The notes under the pieces are model-generated. The model saw only the letters and a list, made by a program, of their open reading frames with translations, was not told the DNA's origin and did not search any database. A DNA stretch of 32,791 nt from JAFIEN01 sp051859505 (lineage in GTDB: Bacteria; Pseudomonadota; Alphaproteobacteria; Rhodobacterales; Rhodobacteraceae): NCBI GenBank assembly GCA_051859505.1, contig JBHYFN010000041.1:1-32791 (forward strand), in the 5' to 3' direction. The position numbers and the translations under genes were made by a program. Below are positions 1 through 8,198 of the stretch, in pieces. The first letter of the stretch is position 1. Each line of letters starts with the position of its first letter.

Positions 1-902
1 AGGACGCCGCCTTCGAAGGCGGCGACGCCGCGCTGCGCCGCTTCCTTGCGACCGTTCCGGCCGACAGCTTCTATACCTACCTGCTTCTGGATCCGTCCGG
101 CCTCCCGTTTTATGTCGGCAAGGGCAAGGGCGCCCGGGTCCTGCAACACCGGCTCGAAGCCCTCCGTGAAAGCCCGCTCCGCCGCTCCAACCCCTTCAAA
201 TGCCGCAAGATCCGGCGGATCGTCGAAAGCGGCGGCGATCTTCTCTACCGCATCGACCGGCTCTTCGCCGCCGAAGAGGAACGCACCTGCCTGCTGCGCG
301 AAGAGGCGCTGATCGCGCGCCACGGACGGCGCAGCGACGGCGGCAGCCTTACCAATCTCGCCGCCGGCCTCGGCAGTCCGTCGGCCCGGGATCCCTTCTC
401 GGCCGAACGCCATGCCGCCACCCTTTCCGGCATCGATCCCGCCCGCCCCGAACGCACCGCGCTCAACCTGTTCCTCGGCTCGCTCGGTGGCGTCGACAGC
501 GTCCCGATCAAACCGCTGAGCGAATACCGCAGCCGCCTGACCGCGGCCTATCCCAGCCCCAAGAACCTGCGAAACCCGTCGCGCCGCAACGCGCTGACCA
601 TCGCCGCTGCGGTTCTTGCGGTGAACGGGCAACTGGCGCCCGACCGCCCGATCGCACGGGTCTTCGACTACCACCCCGATCCTGAGGACTGGCCGCTCGA
701 CCAGCCCTGCCCGCCCCGGGTGACCGCGGTGATCGAGAACGGGGCGATGAGCGACATCCTGAAACTGAACCTCGCGCGCCTGCATGCCACCGGCGACCCG
801 ATGACCGAGGCCCTGCTCCTAGACCGCCGCCAGATCGCGCAGGTCGCGGCCCTGCTCGGCGATCAGCCGGTCGCGGACTGGCAGCTTCTCGCGCCGGGCT
901 GA
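1..902 (+). CDS. GIY-YIG domain protein, 5' end missing
   Basis: The frame is open from the left edge to a TGA at 900-902, so the start lies upstream. Near the beginning (about base 72 on) it reads FYTYLLLDPSG, then FYVGKGKGARV, which matches the two core strands of a GIY-YIG nuclease domain (GIY replaced by YTY, YIG by YVG), with the downstream Arg and a Glu-rich helix (EERTCLLREEALIARHG). The match is closest to the LEM-3-like/COG3680 type, which is a family of poorly characterised proteins. The C-terminal half (about 140 residues) has no motif I recognise. GIY-YIG domains cut or nick DNA, but whether this one does is not shown by the sequence. It ends 48 bp before guaA on the same strand. 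Family call is fairly sure; function is not. Confidence 0.7.
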   Translation, partial: DAAFEGGDAALRRFLATVPADSFYTYLLLDPSGLPFYVGKGKGARVLQHRLEALRESPLRRSNPFKCRKIRRIVESGGDLLYRIDRLFAAEEERTCLLREEALIARHGRRSDGGSLTNLAAGLGSPSARDPFSAERHAATLSGIDPARPERTALNLFLGSLGGVDSVPIKPLSEYRSRLTAAYPSPKNLRNPSRRNALTIAAAVLAVNGQLAPDRPIARVFDYHPDPEDWPLDQPCPPRVTAVIENGAMSDILKLNLARLHATGDPMTEALLLDRRQIAQVAALLGDQPVADWQLLAPG

Positions 903-950
903 GCCGCATCAGCCTCTTGTGAAGCGGGCGATCAGCCGCTACGCGAAGCC

Positions 951-2507
951 ATGACCCAGCATGACCGCCTTCTCATCATCGACTTCGGCTCTCAGGTGAC
1001 GCAACTGATCGCGCGCCGCCTGCGCGAGCTGAACGTCTATTGCGAAATCCATCCCTACCAGCGCGTCACCGACGCCTTCCTGGCCGAGTTCGCCCCCAAG
1101 GCCGTCATCCTCTCGGGCGGCCCGGCCAGCGTGATCGACGCGGGCTCCCCGCGTCCGCCGGAGGCTGTGTTCACCCTCGGCGTGCCGCTCCTCGGCATCT
1201 GCTACGGCCAGCAGGTGATGATGCAGATGCTGGGCGGCCGGGTCGAACGCGGCCACGGCACCGCCGAATTCGGCCGCGCCTATGTGACCCCGACCGAGGA
1301 ACGCCTGGACCTTCTGACCGGCTGGTTCCTCGAGGGGCGCGAACAGGTCTGGATGAGCCATGGCGACCATGTTGCCGCCATCGCGCCCGGTTTCCGCGTC
1401 TTCGGCACCTCGCCCAATGCGCCTTTCGCCATCACCGCCGATCCCGACCGCCGCTTCTATGCCGTCCAGTTCCACCCCGAGGTGCATCACACCCCGAACG
1501 GCCGCACGCTTTACGCCAATTTCCTGCGAGAGGCGGGCTTTCGCGGCGACTGGACCATGGGCGCCTATCGCGAAGAGGCCATCGCCAGGATCCGCGCGCA
1601 GGTCGGCGATCAGAAGGTCATCTGCGGCCTTTCCGGCGGGGTCGACAGCTCTGTCGCCGCCGTCCTGATCCACGAGGCGATCGGCGATCAGCTGACTTGC
1701 GTCTTCGTCGATCACGGCCTTCTGCGGCAGGGCGAGGCGGAACAGGTCGTCACCATGTTCCGCGATCATTACAACATGGCGCTGATCCATGCCGATGAAA
1801 GCGACCTGTTCCTGACCGCGTTGGAGGGCGTTTCGGACCCCGAGGTCAAGCGCAAGACCATCGGGCGGCTCTTCATCGACGTGTTCCAGAAACACGCGAC
1901 CGAGGTGGGCGGGGCGACCTTCCTGGCCCAGGGCACGCTTTACCCCGACGTGATCGAATCGGTCAGCTTCTCGGGCGGCCCCTCGGTCACGATCAAGAGC
2001 CACCACAATGTGGGCGGCCTGCCCGAAAAGATGGGCCTGAAACTGGTCGAGCCGCTCCGCGAGCTGTTCAAGGACGAGGTCCGCGCGCTCGGCCGCGAGT
2101 TGGGCCTGCCCGACAGCTTCATCGGCCGCCACCCCTTCCCCGGCCCCGGCCTTGCCATCCGCTGCCCCGGAGAGATCACGCGCGAGAAGCTCGCCATCCT
2201 GCGCCAGGCCGATGCCGTCTATATCGACCAGATCCGCCGCCACGGCCTTTATGACGAGATCTGGCAGGCCTTCGTCGCGCTTCTACCGGTGCGCACCGTG
2301 GGCGTGATGGGCGACGGGCGCACCTATGATTACGCCTGCGCCCTGCGCGCCGTGACCAGCGTCGACGGGATGACGGCGGATTACTATCCCTTCACCCATG
2401 AATTCCTGGGCGAGACCGCGACGCGGATCATCAACGAGGTCAAGGGCATCAACCGCGTGACCTATGACATCACCTCGAAACCGCCCGGCACGATCGAATG
2501 GGAATGA
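951..2507 (+). CDS. guaA: GMP synthase (glutamine-hydrolysing)
   Basis: Converts XMP, glutamine and ATP to GMP in the cytoplasm, the last step of guanine nucleotide synthesis. At 518 residues it has full family length. The N-terminal class I amidotransferase domain shows the nucleophile Cys84 in GICYGQQ and the His175/Glu177 pair in FHPEVH. The ATP pyrophosphatase domain starts with the PP-loop SGGVDSS at 228-234. The C-terminal dimerisation domain is intact and ends in the typical KPPGTIEWE. The start follows a weak ribosome site. No guaB neighbour is present; the preceding gene may be co-transcribed, as only 48 bp separate them. Confidence 0.97.
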   Translation: MTQHDRLLIIDFGSQVTQLIARRLRELNVYCEIHPYQRVTDAFLAEFAPKAVILSGGPASVIDAGSPRPPEAVFTLGVPLLGICYGQQVMMQMLGGRVERGHGTAEFGRAYVTPTEERLDLLTGWFLEGREQVWMSHGDHVAAIAPGFRVFGTSPNAPFAITADPDRRFYAVQFHPEVHHTPNGRTLYANFLREAGFRGDWTMGAYREEAIARIRAQVGDQKVICGLSGGVDSSVAAVLIHEAIGDQLTCVFVDHGLLRQGEAEQVVTMFRDHYNMALIHADESDLFLTALEGVSDPEVKRKTIGRLFIDVFQKHATEVGGATFLAQGTLYPDVIESVSFSGGPSVTIKSHHNVGGLPEKMGLKLVEPLRELFKDEVRALGRELGLPDSFIGRHPFPGPGLAIRCPGEITREKLAILRQADAVYIDQIRRHGLYDEIWQAFVALLPVRTVGVMGDGRTYDYACALRAVTSVDGMTADYYPFTHEFLGETATRIINEVKGINRVTYDITSKPPGTIEWE

Positions 2508-2599
2508 TCCACCGAAGCGCCCGAGTGATGCCCTGATCTGGTCACGAAGGCCGGCGAAATCCTGATCCCACGACACGACTGGGGGAAGGAAATTCCGCA

Positions 2600-2866
2600 A
2601 TGCAATCAATACCGGGCATGCTTCTGATGCACCTCGGGCCGCTGGTCTATGCGGTGATGCAGGTGCAGGCGCTGCGGCGCTGGCGCGGGCTTTGGGGGAT
2701 GGCGGCCATCCTGCCGATGGGCGTCATGGGGGCGGCGGGGGCGGCGATGTATGTCGGCCTGTCGCGCGGGTCGGACACGGCGCCCATGCTTCTGGCCCTC
2801 GCGGCGGCGGTCTGCATGCTCTGGCTTGCCGTTTTCGGCAGCCTTTACCGGATCTTCCGCGACTAG
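2600..2866 (+). CDS. small membrane protein of unknown function
   Basis: An 88-residue protein with three hydrophobic stretches (about residues 5-22, 33-53 and 60-82) and short basic loops (RRWRG), so it is most likely an inner-membrane protein. The start is supported by a good ribosome site (GGAAGGA about 8 bp before ATG). I recognise no family. It stands alone, 92 bp after guaA and 41 bp before the EamA transporter gene on the same strand, and may be read with the latter. Confidence 0.65.
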   Translation: MQSIPGMLLMHLGPLVYAVMQVQALRRWRGLWGMAAILPMGVMGAAGAAMYVGLSRGSDTAPMLLALAAAVCMLWLAVFGSLYRIFRD

Positions 2867-2907
2867 GCGCGGCTTTACATCGACCGCCCCCCGCGCGATG
2901 ACGGGGC

Positions 2908-3798
2908 ATGACCCAGAGCCACCGCCCGCTGGCCGCAGCCCTCTGGATGAGCGGGGCCATCGCCTCGTTCACCCTGCTGGCCATCGCGGGGCGCGAGATC
3001 AGCGTCGCCCTCGATACCTTCGAGATCATGCTTTACCGCAGTGCGATCGGGCTGGTTCTGGTGCTGGCCGGGGCGCGGCTTCTGGGCCTGTGGTCGCAGA
3101 TCCGGCTGCGCCGGGTCCGCCTGCATCTGGCGCGCAATCTGGCGCATTTCGCGGGGCAGAACCTGTGGTTCTACGCCATCGCCGTCCTGCCGCTGGCGCA
3201 GGTCTTTGCCCTCGAATTCACCTCGCCGATCTGGGGGCTCCTGCTCGCGCCCCTGCTTCTGGGCGAGAGGTTGCGGCCAAGAGGCATGATCGCGGCGGCC
3301 ATCGGCTTTGCCGGGATCCTTGTCGTGGCCCGGCCGGGGGCGGCCCCGCTGTCGCCGGGGCTGATCGCCGCCGCCCTTTGCGCGGTGGGTTTTGCCCTGT
3401 CGCTTCTGCTGACCAAGCGGCTGACCCGGACCGAATCGCTGGTCTCGATCCTGGTCTGGCTCAATGTGATGCAGCTGGGCTTCTCGCTGGTGATCACCGG
3501 GCATGACGGGCAGATCCGGCTGCCGCCTTGGGCGCTGGCGCATTGGATGGGGCTGATCGGGGTGGCGGGGCTGACGGCGCATCTGTGCCTGACGCGGGCG
3601 CTGCAACTGGCGCCGGCCAACCTTGTCATGCCGATGGATTTCGCCCGGCTGCCGGTGATCGTCTTCGTCGGCATGGCGCTTTACGGCGAGGGGATCGACC
3701 CCTGGATCCTTCTGGGCGGCGCGCTGATCCTGCTGGGCAACTGGATCAACCTGGCCGGCCCGCGCAAGCTTCCTGCCCCGCCGGTGACGGGCCCCTGA
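2908..3798 (+). CDS. EamA/DMT-superfamily transporter
   Basis: A 296-residue integral membrane protein with about ten transmembrane helices in two EamA repeats, the usual architecture of drug/metabolite transporters (RhaT, YdcZ, SAM transporter types). Signs are ALWMSGAIASFTLLAIAGRE at the start, FAGQNLWFYAIAVLPLAQ (first repeat) and a second repeat ending in GGALILLGNWINLAG. The substrate cannot be read from sequence; many alphaproteobacterial members are labelled S-adenosylmethionine or amino-acid exporters. Its last 118 bp overlap the 3' end of the convergent Hint-domain gene. Confidence 0.85.
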   Translation: MTQSHRPLAAALWMSGAIASFTLLAIAGREISVALDTFEIMLYRSAIGLVLVLAGARLLGLWSQIRLRRVRLHLARNLAHFAGQNLWFYAIAVLPLAQVFALEFTSPIWGLLLAPLLLGERLRPRGMIAAAIGFAGILVVARPGAAPLSPGLIAAALCAVGFALSLLLTKRLTRTESLVSILVWLNVMQLGFSLVITGHDGQIRLPPWALAHWMGLIGVAGLTAHLCLTRALQLAPANLVMPMDFARLPVIVFVGMALYGEGIDPWILLGGALILLGNWINLAGPRKLPAPPVTGP

Positions 3799-4964
3799 CC
3801 AGGGCCTTGGGCCGCCCCCTCGACCGCGGCCCGTGCGTATCCCATCGCCGGCCCCATGAAGGCGGGGACCGCGCGCGCCGGGTCGGGCAATGCAAGCCCC
3901 GAGCAGGACGGCGGGTCCGCGCAGAACGGCTTGCCGTTGCGCAGGTGCCGCTCGACCAGGTTGCGGCCGCGCCGGCCGCTGACCATCGGGCGGCAGGGAG
4001 GCGGGCTTTGGCTGGAGGTCGTCAGGCCGGGGAAAAGCAGGCCCAGCTCGCTGATCACATCCGGGCCGAGCGCCCGTTCCGCCTCTGGCCCCAGATAGAG
4101 GCTTTCGCAGGCGATGCCATCGGCGAACAGGATCTCGTGCCGGTCCAGCAGGATGTGGAAATAGGTCACGTCCTCCGGGTCGTTCAGCCGCCTCACCCCC
4201 GGCGCCCCTTCCAGGTGAAGCGCCGCAACCAGCACTTCGGGCGCGCCGACCATCCGCTCCACGATGCGGGACCGCAGCAGGACGCGGTGCTGCGGCGACA
4301 GAAGCAGCGGGTTTCGGGGCTGCCCCCTGCCAAGCGCGCCCGGTTCGATGCGGATCGGCCAGAGCGCCTCTCTGCCGCGAAGGTCGTTTGCCGACAGGTG
4401 GCGCGATCCGATCCAGCGGATCGGCTGCTGGCCGTGGTCGGCCGTCAGGACCGGATCGCCGATGACCAGATCCTCGACCGGCCGCGACTGCCCCGGAAAG
4501 ACCTCGATCATCGTGCCGGCGGCGAAACAGACGATCCGAAGATCGTTGTCGACCGTCGAGATGATCTTCGCGTCATTGCCCGCGGCCCGCGTGATGCCCC
4601 CGGTCGTCACCGCCTGAAGGTTGAAATCGCCGAACTTGTCGTTCGGGATGATGAAATACCGCGTCGTCCCGCCCGAAGACAGCGTCAGGAACACCACATC
4701 CAGGTTCGATTCGGACGCCGTCGAAAAGGTCAGGCTGCTGCCGTCGCCCAGCAGGAAGCTGCCCGCGCTTGACGGTTTGTCGACATTGTCGATCCGGTAG
4801 GAGACGCCGTCGATGAAGACGATATCGCCCACGTCGAATTCCCCGTCATTCAGCGAGGTTCCCGACATTTCATCAACGATCCCCAGCAGATTGCCATTGG
4901 CCTGGGAATAGGTGGTGTTCGCGGTGATGGATGTGACCTCGATCAGGTCGTAGATCGTCGTCAT
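3681..4964 (-). CDS. Hint (hedgehog/intein) domain protein with extended C-terminus
   Basis: A 427-residue protein if started at the ATG at 4964, which has AAAGGGG about 6 bp upstream; an ATG 90 bp further up (5054) is less likely. Residues 1-145 are an acidic, Gly/Ser-rich region without a motif I recognise. Residue 146 is the Cys of CFAAGTMIEV, the first line of a Hint_2 domain, followed by VEDLVIGDPVLTADHG, RWIGSRHL and LLSPQHRVLL. The domain ends as these proteins usually do, at about residue 347 (RRGRNLVERHLRNGKPF). Such proteins in Rhodobacterales are often exported with RTX-type partners; that role is inference. The odd part is a further roughly 80 residues rich in Pro, Gly and Ala that run 118 bp into the opposite-strand transporter gene, which suggests a lost stop codon. 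Confidence 0.8.
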   Translation of the reverse strand: MTTIYDLIEVTSITANTTYSQANGNLLGIVDEMSGTSLNDGEFDVGDIVFIDGVSYRIDNVDKPSSAGSFLLGDGSSLTFSTASESNLDVVFLTLSSGGTTRYFIIPNDKFGDFNLQAVTTGGITRAAGNDAKIISTVDNDLRIVCFAAGTMIEVFPGQSRPVEDLVIGDPVLTADHGQQPIRWIGSRHLSANDLRGREALWPIRIEPGALGRGQPRNPLLLSPQHRVLLRSRIVERMVGAPEVLVAALHLEGAPGVRRLNDPEDVTYFHILLDRHEILFADGIACESLYLGPEAERALGPDVISELGLLFPGLTTSSQSPPPCRPMVSGRRGRNLVERHLRNGKPFCADPPSCSGLALPDPARAVPAFMGPAMGYARAAVEGAAQGPGQGPVTGGAGSLRGPARLIQLPSRISAPPRRIQGSIPSP

Positions 4965-5175
4965 GAAACCCCTTTGCCCCAGCTGCACCGGCCTGCCCGG
5001 CGAAACCCGCGCCAAGGCGGAACCCCGCGCCTCGGGCGGTGCCGGGAATGGCACAAGCGATAGACGAGAAGGGTCAGCAAGCCGTTAACGCGGCCTTGGC
5101 CCAAGGCTCCGATGCCTTGACGGGCCGAACAAAGGGCGGCAGAGGAGCAGGATCACCCCCTGCGGATCATGCCCG

Positions 5176-6042
5176 ATGCTTCTTTACCCAACCGCACAGG
5201 ACTGGCTTGCCGCGCCGCGCAAGCAGGTGCTGCTTTTCGGCATGTCGGGGCTGGGCAAGACGCATGTCTCGGGCCTGCTGCGCGATCATGGCGACTGGTT
5301 CCACTACTCGGTCGATTACCGGATCGGCACCCGCTACATGGGCGAGCTGATCGCCGACAATGCCAAGCGCGAGGCGATGAAAGTGCCGTTCCTGCGCGAT
5401 CTTCTGCTGTCGGATTCGATCTATATCGGCTCGAACATCACGTTCGAGAACCTGAACCCCGTCTCCACCTATCTGGGCAAACCCGGCGATCCTGCGAAGG
5501 GCGGCCTGCCCTTCGCCGAGTATTGTCTGCGTCAGGACCAGTTCCGCCGGGCCGAGATCGCGGCCCTTCTGGACACGCCCCATTTCATCACCCGCGCCCG
5601 CGCGCTGTATGACTATCCGCATTTCATCTGCGATACCGGCGGGTCGATCTGCGAATGGGTCGATCCCGACGACCCCAAGGATCCCGTCCTCTCGGCGCTG
5701 GCCGAACAGACGCTGATGATCTGGATCGAAGGCTCTGACGCCCATACCGAAGAGCTGATCCGCCGGTTCGACCGGGCGCCCAAGCCGATGGCCTATCAGC
5801 CGGAATTCCTTGCGCGGGTCTGGGCCGAATACCTTGCAGAGCAGGGCCTGAGCGAGGATCGCGTCGACCCGGATGCCTTCATCCGCTGGACCTATGCCCG
5901 CGCGCTTGCCCATCGCCAGCCGCGATACGAGGCGATGGCGCGGAACTGGGGCCTGAGCGTCAAGGCCGAGGCCATCGCCAAGGTGACATCAAGCGCGGAT
6001 TTCACCGATCTGGTGGCGGGGCTTCTGGCCGGGCGAATGTGA
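5176..6042 (+). CDS. P-loop ATPase of unknown role
   Basis: A 288-residue soluble protein. Residues 16-30 (QVLLFGMSGLGKTHV) form a Walker A P-loop after a hydrophobic strand, as in adenylate-kinase-like or shikimate-kinase-like NTPases. A later hydrophobic strand with charged end (LMIWIEGSD) resembles a base-recognition or Walker B region, but I cannot assign it. The middle segment (HFICDTGGSICEWVDPDD) has two Cys and several acids and looks conserved. I know related proteins only as unnamed ATPases of Rhodobacterales. It is followed 86 bp later by metA on the same strand, but a separate metA promoter is predicted between them. Confidence 0.75.
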   Translation: MLLYPTAQDWLAAPRKQVLLFGMSGLGKTHVSGLLRDHGDWFHYSVDYRIGTRYMGELIADNAKREAMKVPFLRDLLLSDSIYIGSNITFENLNPVSTYLGKPGDPAKGGLPFAEYCLRQDQFRRAEIAALLDTPHFITRARALYDYPHFICDTGGSICEWVDPDDPKDPVLSALAEQTLMIWIEGSDAHTEELIRRFDRAPKPMAYQPEFLARVWAEYLAEQGLSEDRVDPDAFIRWTYARALAHRQPRYEAMARNWGLSVKAEAIAKVTSSADFTDLVAGLLAGRM

Positions 6043-6070
6043 CGCGACAGGCGCCTTGCGATGCCCCGGC

Positions 6071-6099
6071 TTGCATGGCGCCCGCGCACCGCCTATTTC
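6071..6099 (+). promoter_or_regulatory. predicted promoter of metA
   Basis: TTGCAT at 6071-6076 and TATTTC at 6094-6099 are separated by 17 bp, matching a sigma-70 promoter in the 86-bp gap before metA. The start point would be near 6106, leaving a short leader of about 23 nt. I looked for a SAM riboswitch in this gap and did not see one; there is little room for it. Confidence 0.45.
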
Positions 6100-6128
6100 C
6101 CCATGTCTGACAGTGGAAAGCCCACCCC

Positions 6129-7049
6129 ATGCCGATCAAGATCCCGATGAACCTGCCCGCCTTCGACGTGCTCACGCGCGAAGGGGTCATGGTCATGTCC
6201 GAGGATCAGGCCGCCCGTCAGGATATCCGACCGCTGCGGATCGGGCTTCTGAACCTGATGCCGAAGAAGATCCAGACCGAAAACCAGTTCGCCCGGCTGA
6301 TCGGGGCCACGCCGCTGCAGATCGACCTCAAGCTGATCCGCATGACCGAGCATCAGACCCGCAACACCGCCGCCGAACATATGGAGGCCTTCTACCGCCC
6401 CTTCGCCGAGGTGGCCGACAGTGGCGACAGGTTCGACGGGCTGATCATCACCGGCGCGCCCATCGAACACCTCCCCTTCGAGGAGGTGACCTATTGGGAG
6501 GAACTCCGCCAGGTCTTTGACTGGACGCAAAGCCATGTGCACTCGACCTTCGGGGTCTGCTGGGGCGGCATGGCGATGATCTATCATTTCCACGGCGTGC
6601 AGAAACACATGCTGCCCGCCAAGGCCTTCGGCTGTTTCCGCCAGCGCAACCTTGTGCCCGCTTCGCCCTATCTGCGGGGGTTTTCGGATGATTTCGTGAT
6701 CCCCGTCAGCCGCTGGACGGAAATGCGCCAGGCCGAGATCGACGGGGCGGGGCTGACGACGCTTCTTGCCTCGGATCTGGTCGGGCCCTGTCTGGTCGAG
6801 GATCAGGCGCATCGCGCGCTCTATATCTTCAACCATTTCGAATATGACAGCGATACGCTGAAGCAGGAATACGACCGCGACACGGCCAATGGCACGCCGA
6901 TCAACGTGCCGATGAATTACTATCCCGACGACGATCCGACCCGGCCCCCGCAAAATCGCTGGAGAAGCCACGCGCATCTTCTATATGGCAATTGGGTGAA
7001 CGAGATTTACCAATCCACGCCATATGACCTGAATGCGATTGGCCGCTAG
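6129..7049 (+). CDS. metA: homoserine O-acyltransferase MetA, predicted acetyl-CoA type
   Basis: Acylates homoserine in the first committed step of methionine synthesis. It is full length (306 residues). Cys144 sits in FGVCWGGMAM (nucleophile elbow) and His236/Glu238 in FNHFEYD complete the triad known for the family. The active-site loop reads GAPIEHLPFEEV: Glu113 corresponds to the Glu that in Bacillus cereus MetA gives acetyl-CoA preference, where E. coli MetA has Gly and uses succinyl-CoA. I therefore infer that this enzyme makes O-acetylhomoserine. The C-terminal region is complete (HLLYGNWVNEIYQSTPYDL). The last 17 bp overlap the next gene. Confidence 0.95.
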   Translation: MPIKIPMNLPAFDVLTREGVMVMSEDQAARQDIRPLRIGLLNLMPKKIQTENQFARLIGATPLQIDLKLIRMTEHQTRNTAAEHMEAFYRPFAEVADSGDRFDGLIITGAPIEHLPFEEVTYWEELRQVFDWTQSHVHSTFGVCWGGMAMIYHFHGVQKHMLPAKAFGCFRQRNLVPASPYLRGFSDDFVIPVSRWTEMRQAEIDGAGLTTLLASDLVGPCLVEDQAHRALYIFNHFEYDSDTLKQEYDRDTANGTPINVPMNYYPDDDPTRPPQNRWRSHAHLLYGNWVNEIYQSTPYDLNAIGR

Positions 7050-8019
7050 CCTTCTCCTTGTTGCCACGATGGCCGGCCTTGCCGGCTGTGCCGCCTATAT
7101 CGATCGCCGCGCCTCCGAGCGCGAGGCGGCGGCCGAGCGGGGCTGGCCGCCCGAGGGGCGGATCCTCGATATCGCCGGGCGGGAGGTGCACGCCGTGGTC
7201 ACGGGCGCGGGGCCCGATGTGGTGCTGATCCACGGCGCAAGCGGCAGCACCCGGGATTTCACCTTCGGCTTTGCCGATCTTCTGGCCCGCGACTATCGCG
7301 TGATCGTCCTTGACCGGCCCGGGCTGGGCTACAGCGGCCGGCTGGCCGAGGTCTATGAACGCCCCTTCGCCGGTGCGGCCGAAAGCCCGGCGGAACAGGC
7401 CGCGATCCTGCGCGCCGCCGCCCTGCAGCTGGGGGCCGAGCGGCCCATCGTCCTGGGCCATTCCTATGGCGGGGCGGTGGCTCTGGCCTGGGCGCTTGAT
7501 CACCCCGAGGGGCTGGCCGGGGTGGTCAACCTCTCGGGCGCCTCGATGCCCTGGCCGGGCGGATTGGGCGCGCTTTATTCGATCACCGGCACCTCGGTCG
7601 GGGGGGCCATCGTCCCGCCGCTGATCACCGCTTTCGCGCCCGGGCGCAGCATGGAGGACACGATCGCCGCCGTCTTTGCCCCCAACCCGCCGCCCGAAGG
7701 CTATGCCGACCATTTCGGCCCGCTCCTGTCGCTGCGGCGCGAGACGTTGCGCGCCAATGCCCGGCAGGTGAACGGGCTGCGGCCGCATATCGTCGAGATG
7801 TCGGAGCGCTATGGCGAGATCACGGTCCCGGTCGAGATCGTCCACGGCGCGCGCGATACGATCGTGCCCCCGGCCATCCATTCCGAACGGCTGGTCGAGC
7901 TGATCCCGGGGGCGCAGCTGACGATCCTGGCCGATGTGGGCCACATGCCGCATCACATCGCCCCCGCCGAGGTGATCGCCGCCGTCGACAGGATCGCCGA
8001 GCGGGCCGGGCTGCGTTAG
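7033..8019 (+). CDS. alpha/beta-hydrolase, predicted lipoprotein
   Basis: A 328-residue alpha/beta-hydrolase fold protein. The N-terminus is a signal peptide ending in a lipobox, LAGC with Cys19, so it should be lipid-anchored in the cell envelope. The oxyanion region is IHGASGSTRDF, the nucleophile Ser144 lies in GHSYGG, an acid is in HGARDTIVPP, and the catalytic His is in DVGHMPHH. The substrate is unknown; peroxidase/esterase-like members share these motifs. The start overlaps metA by 17 bp, so translation is probably coupled, though no methionine role is implied by the motifs. Confidence 0.85.
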   Translation: MRLAASLLLVATMAGLAGCAAYIDRRASEREAAAERGWPPEGRILDIAGREVHAVVTGAGPDVVLIHGASGSTRDFTFGFADLLARDYRVIVLDRPGLGYSGRLAEVYERPFAGAAESPAEQAAILRAAALQLGAERPIVLGHSYGGAVALAWALDHPEGLAGVVNLSGASMPWPGGLGALYSITGTSVGGAIVPPLITAFAPGRSMEDTIAAVFAPNPPPEGYADHFGPLLSLRRETLRANARQVNGLRPHIVEMSERYGEITVPVEIVHGARDTIVPPAIHSERLVELIPGAQLTILADVGHMPHHIAPAEVIAAVDRIAERAGLR

Positions 8020-8042
8020 CCTGCCCGCGCCCGGCCTTGTGC

Positions 8043-8116
8043 GACCCTGCGCCCCGACTCTGCCCCCTGGCCCTGCGCCCCGACCCTGCCCCCCCGACCC
8101 TGCCCCCCGACCCTGC
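8043..8116. repeat. C-rich tandem repeat, about six copies of a 13-14 bp unit
   Basis: The gap between the hydrolase and ppk2 holds about six imperfect head-to-tail copies of GACCCTGCCCCCC (variants GACTCTGCCCCCT, GGCCCTGCGCCCC). Copy length alternates between 13 and 14 bp because of the C-run length. It lies upstream of the predicted ppk2 promoter. Confidence 0.85.
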
Positions 8117-8143
8117 GAACGGATGCACCCCGATCAAGCGCGA

Positions 8144-8172
8144 TTGCCTGTGGCCGCTCGGATCCCCATATT
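8144..8172 (+). promoter_or_regulatory. predicted promoter of ppk2
   Basis: TTGCCT at 8144-8149, a 17-bp spacer and CATATT at 8167-8172. The start point would be near 8179, about 20 nt before the ATG at 8199. It lies just downstream of the C-rich tandem repeat. Confidence 0.4.
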
Positions 8173-8198
8173 GGCACAAGGCAACAGACGGACTGACC

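Noticed and set aside
939..2243. Long minus-strand frame opposite guaA
   Set aside because: Shadow of a high-GC gene; guaA is unmistakable.
5039..5350. Plus-strand frame of 103 codons before the P-loop ATPase
   Set aside because: It overlaps the ATPase gene in another frame and has no motif; a shadow.
6043..6128. Possible SAM riboswitch before metA
   Set aside because: No SAM-II or other SAM riboswitch core is visible, and a normal promoter with a 23-nt leader fills the space.
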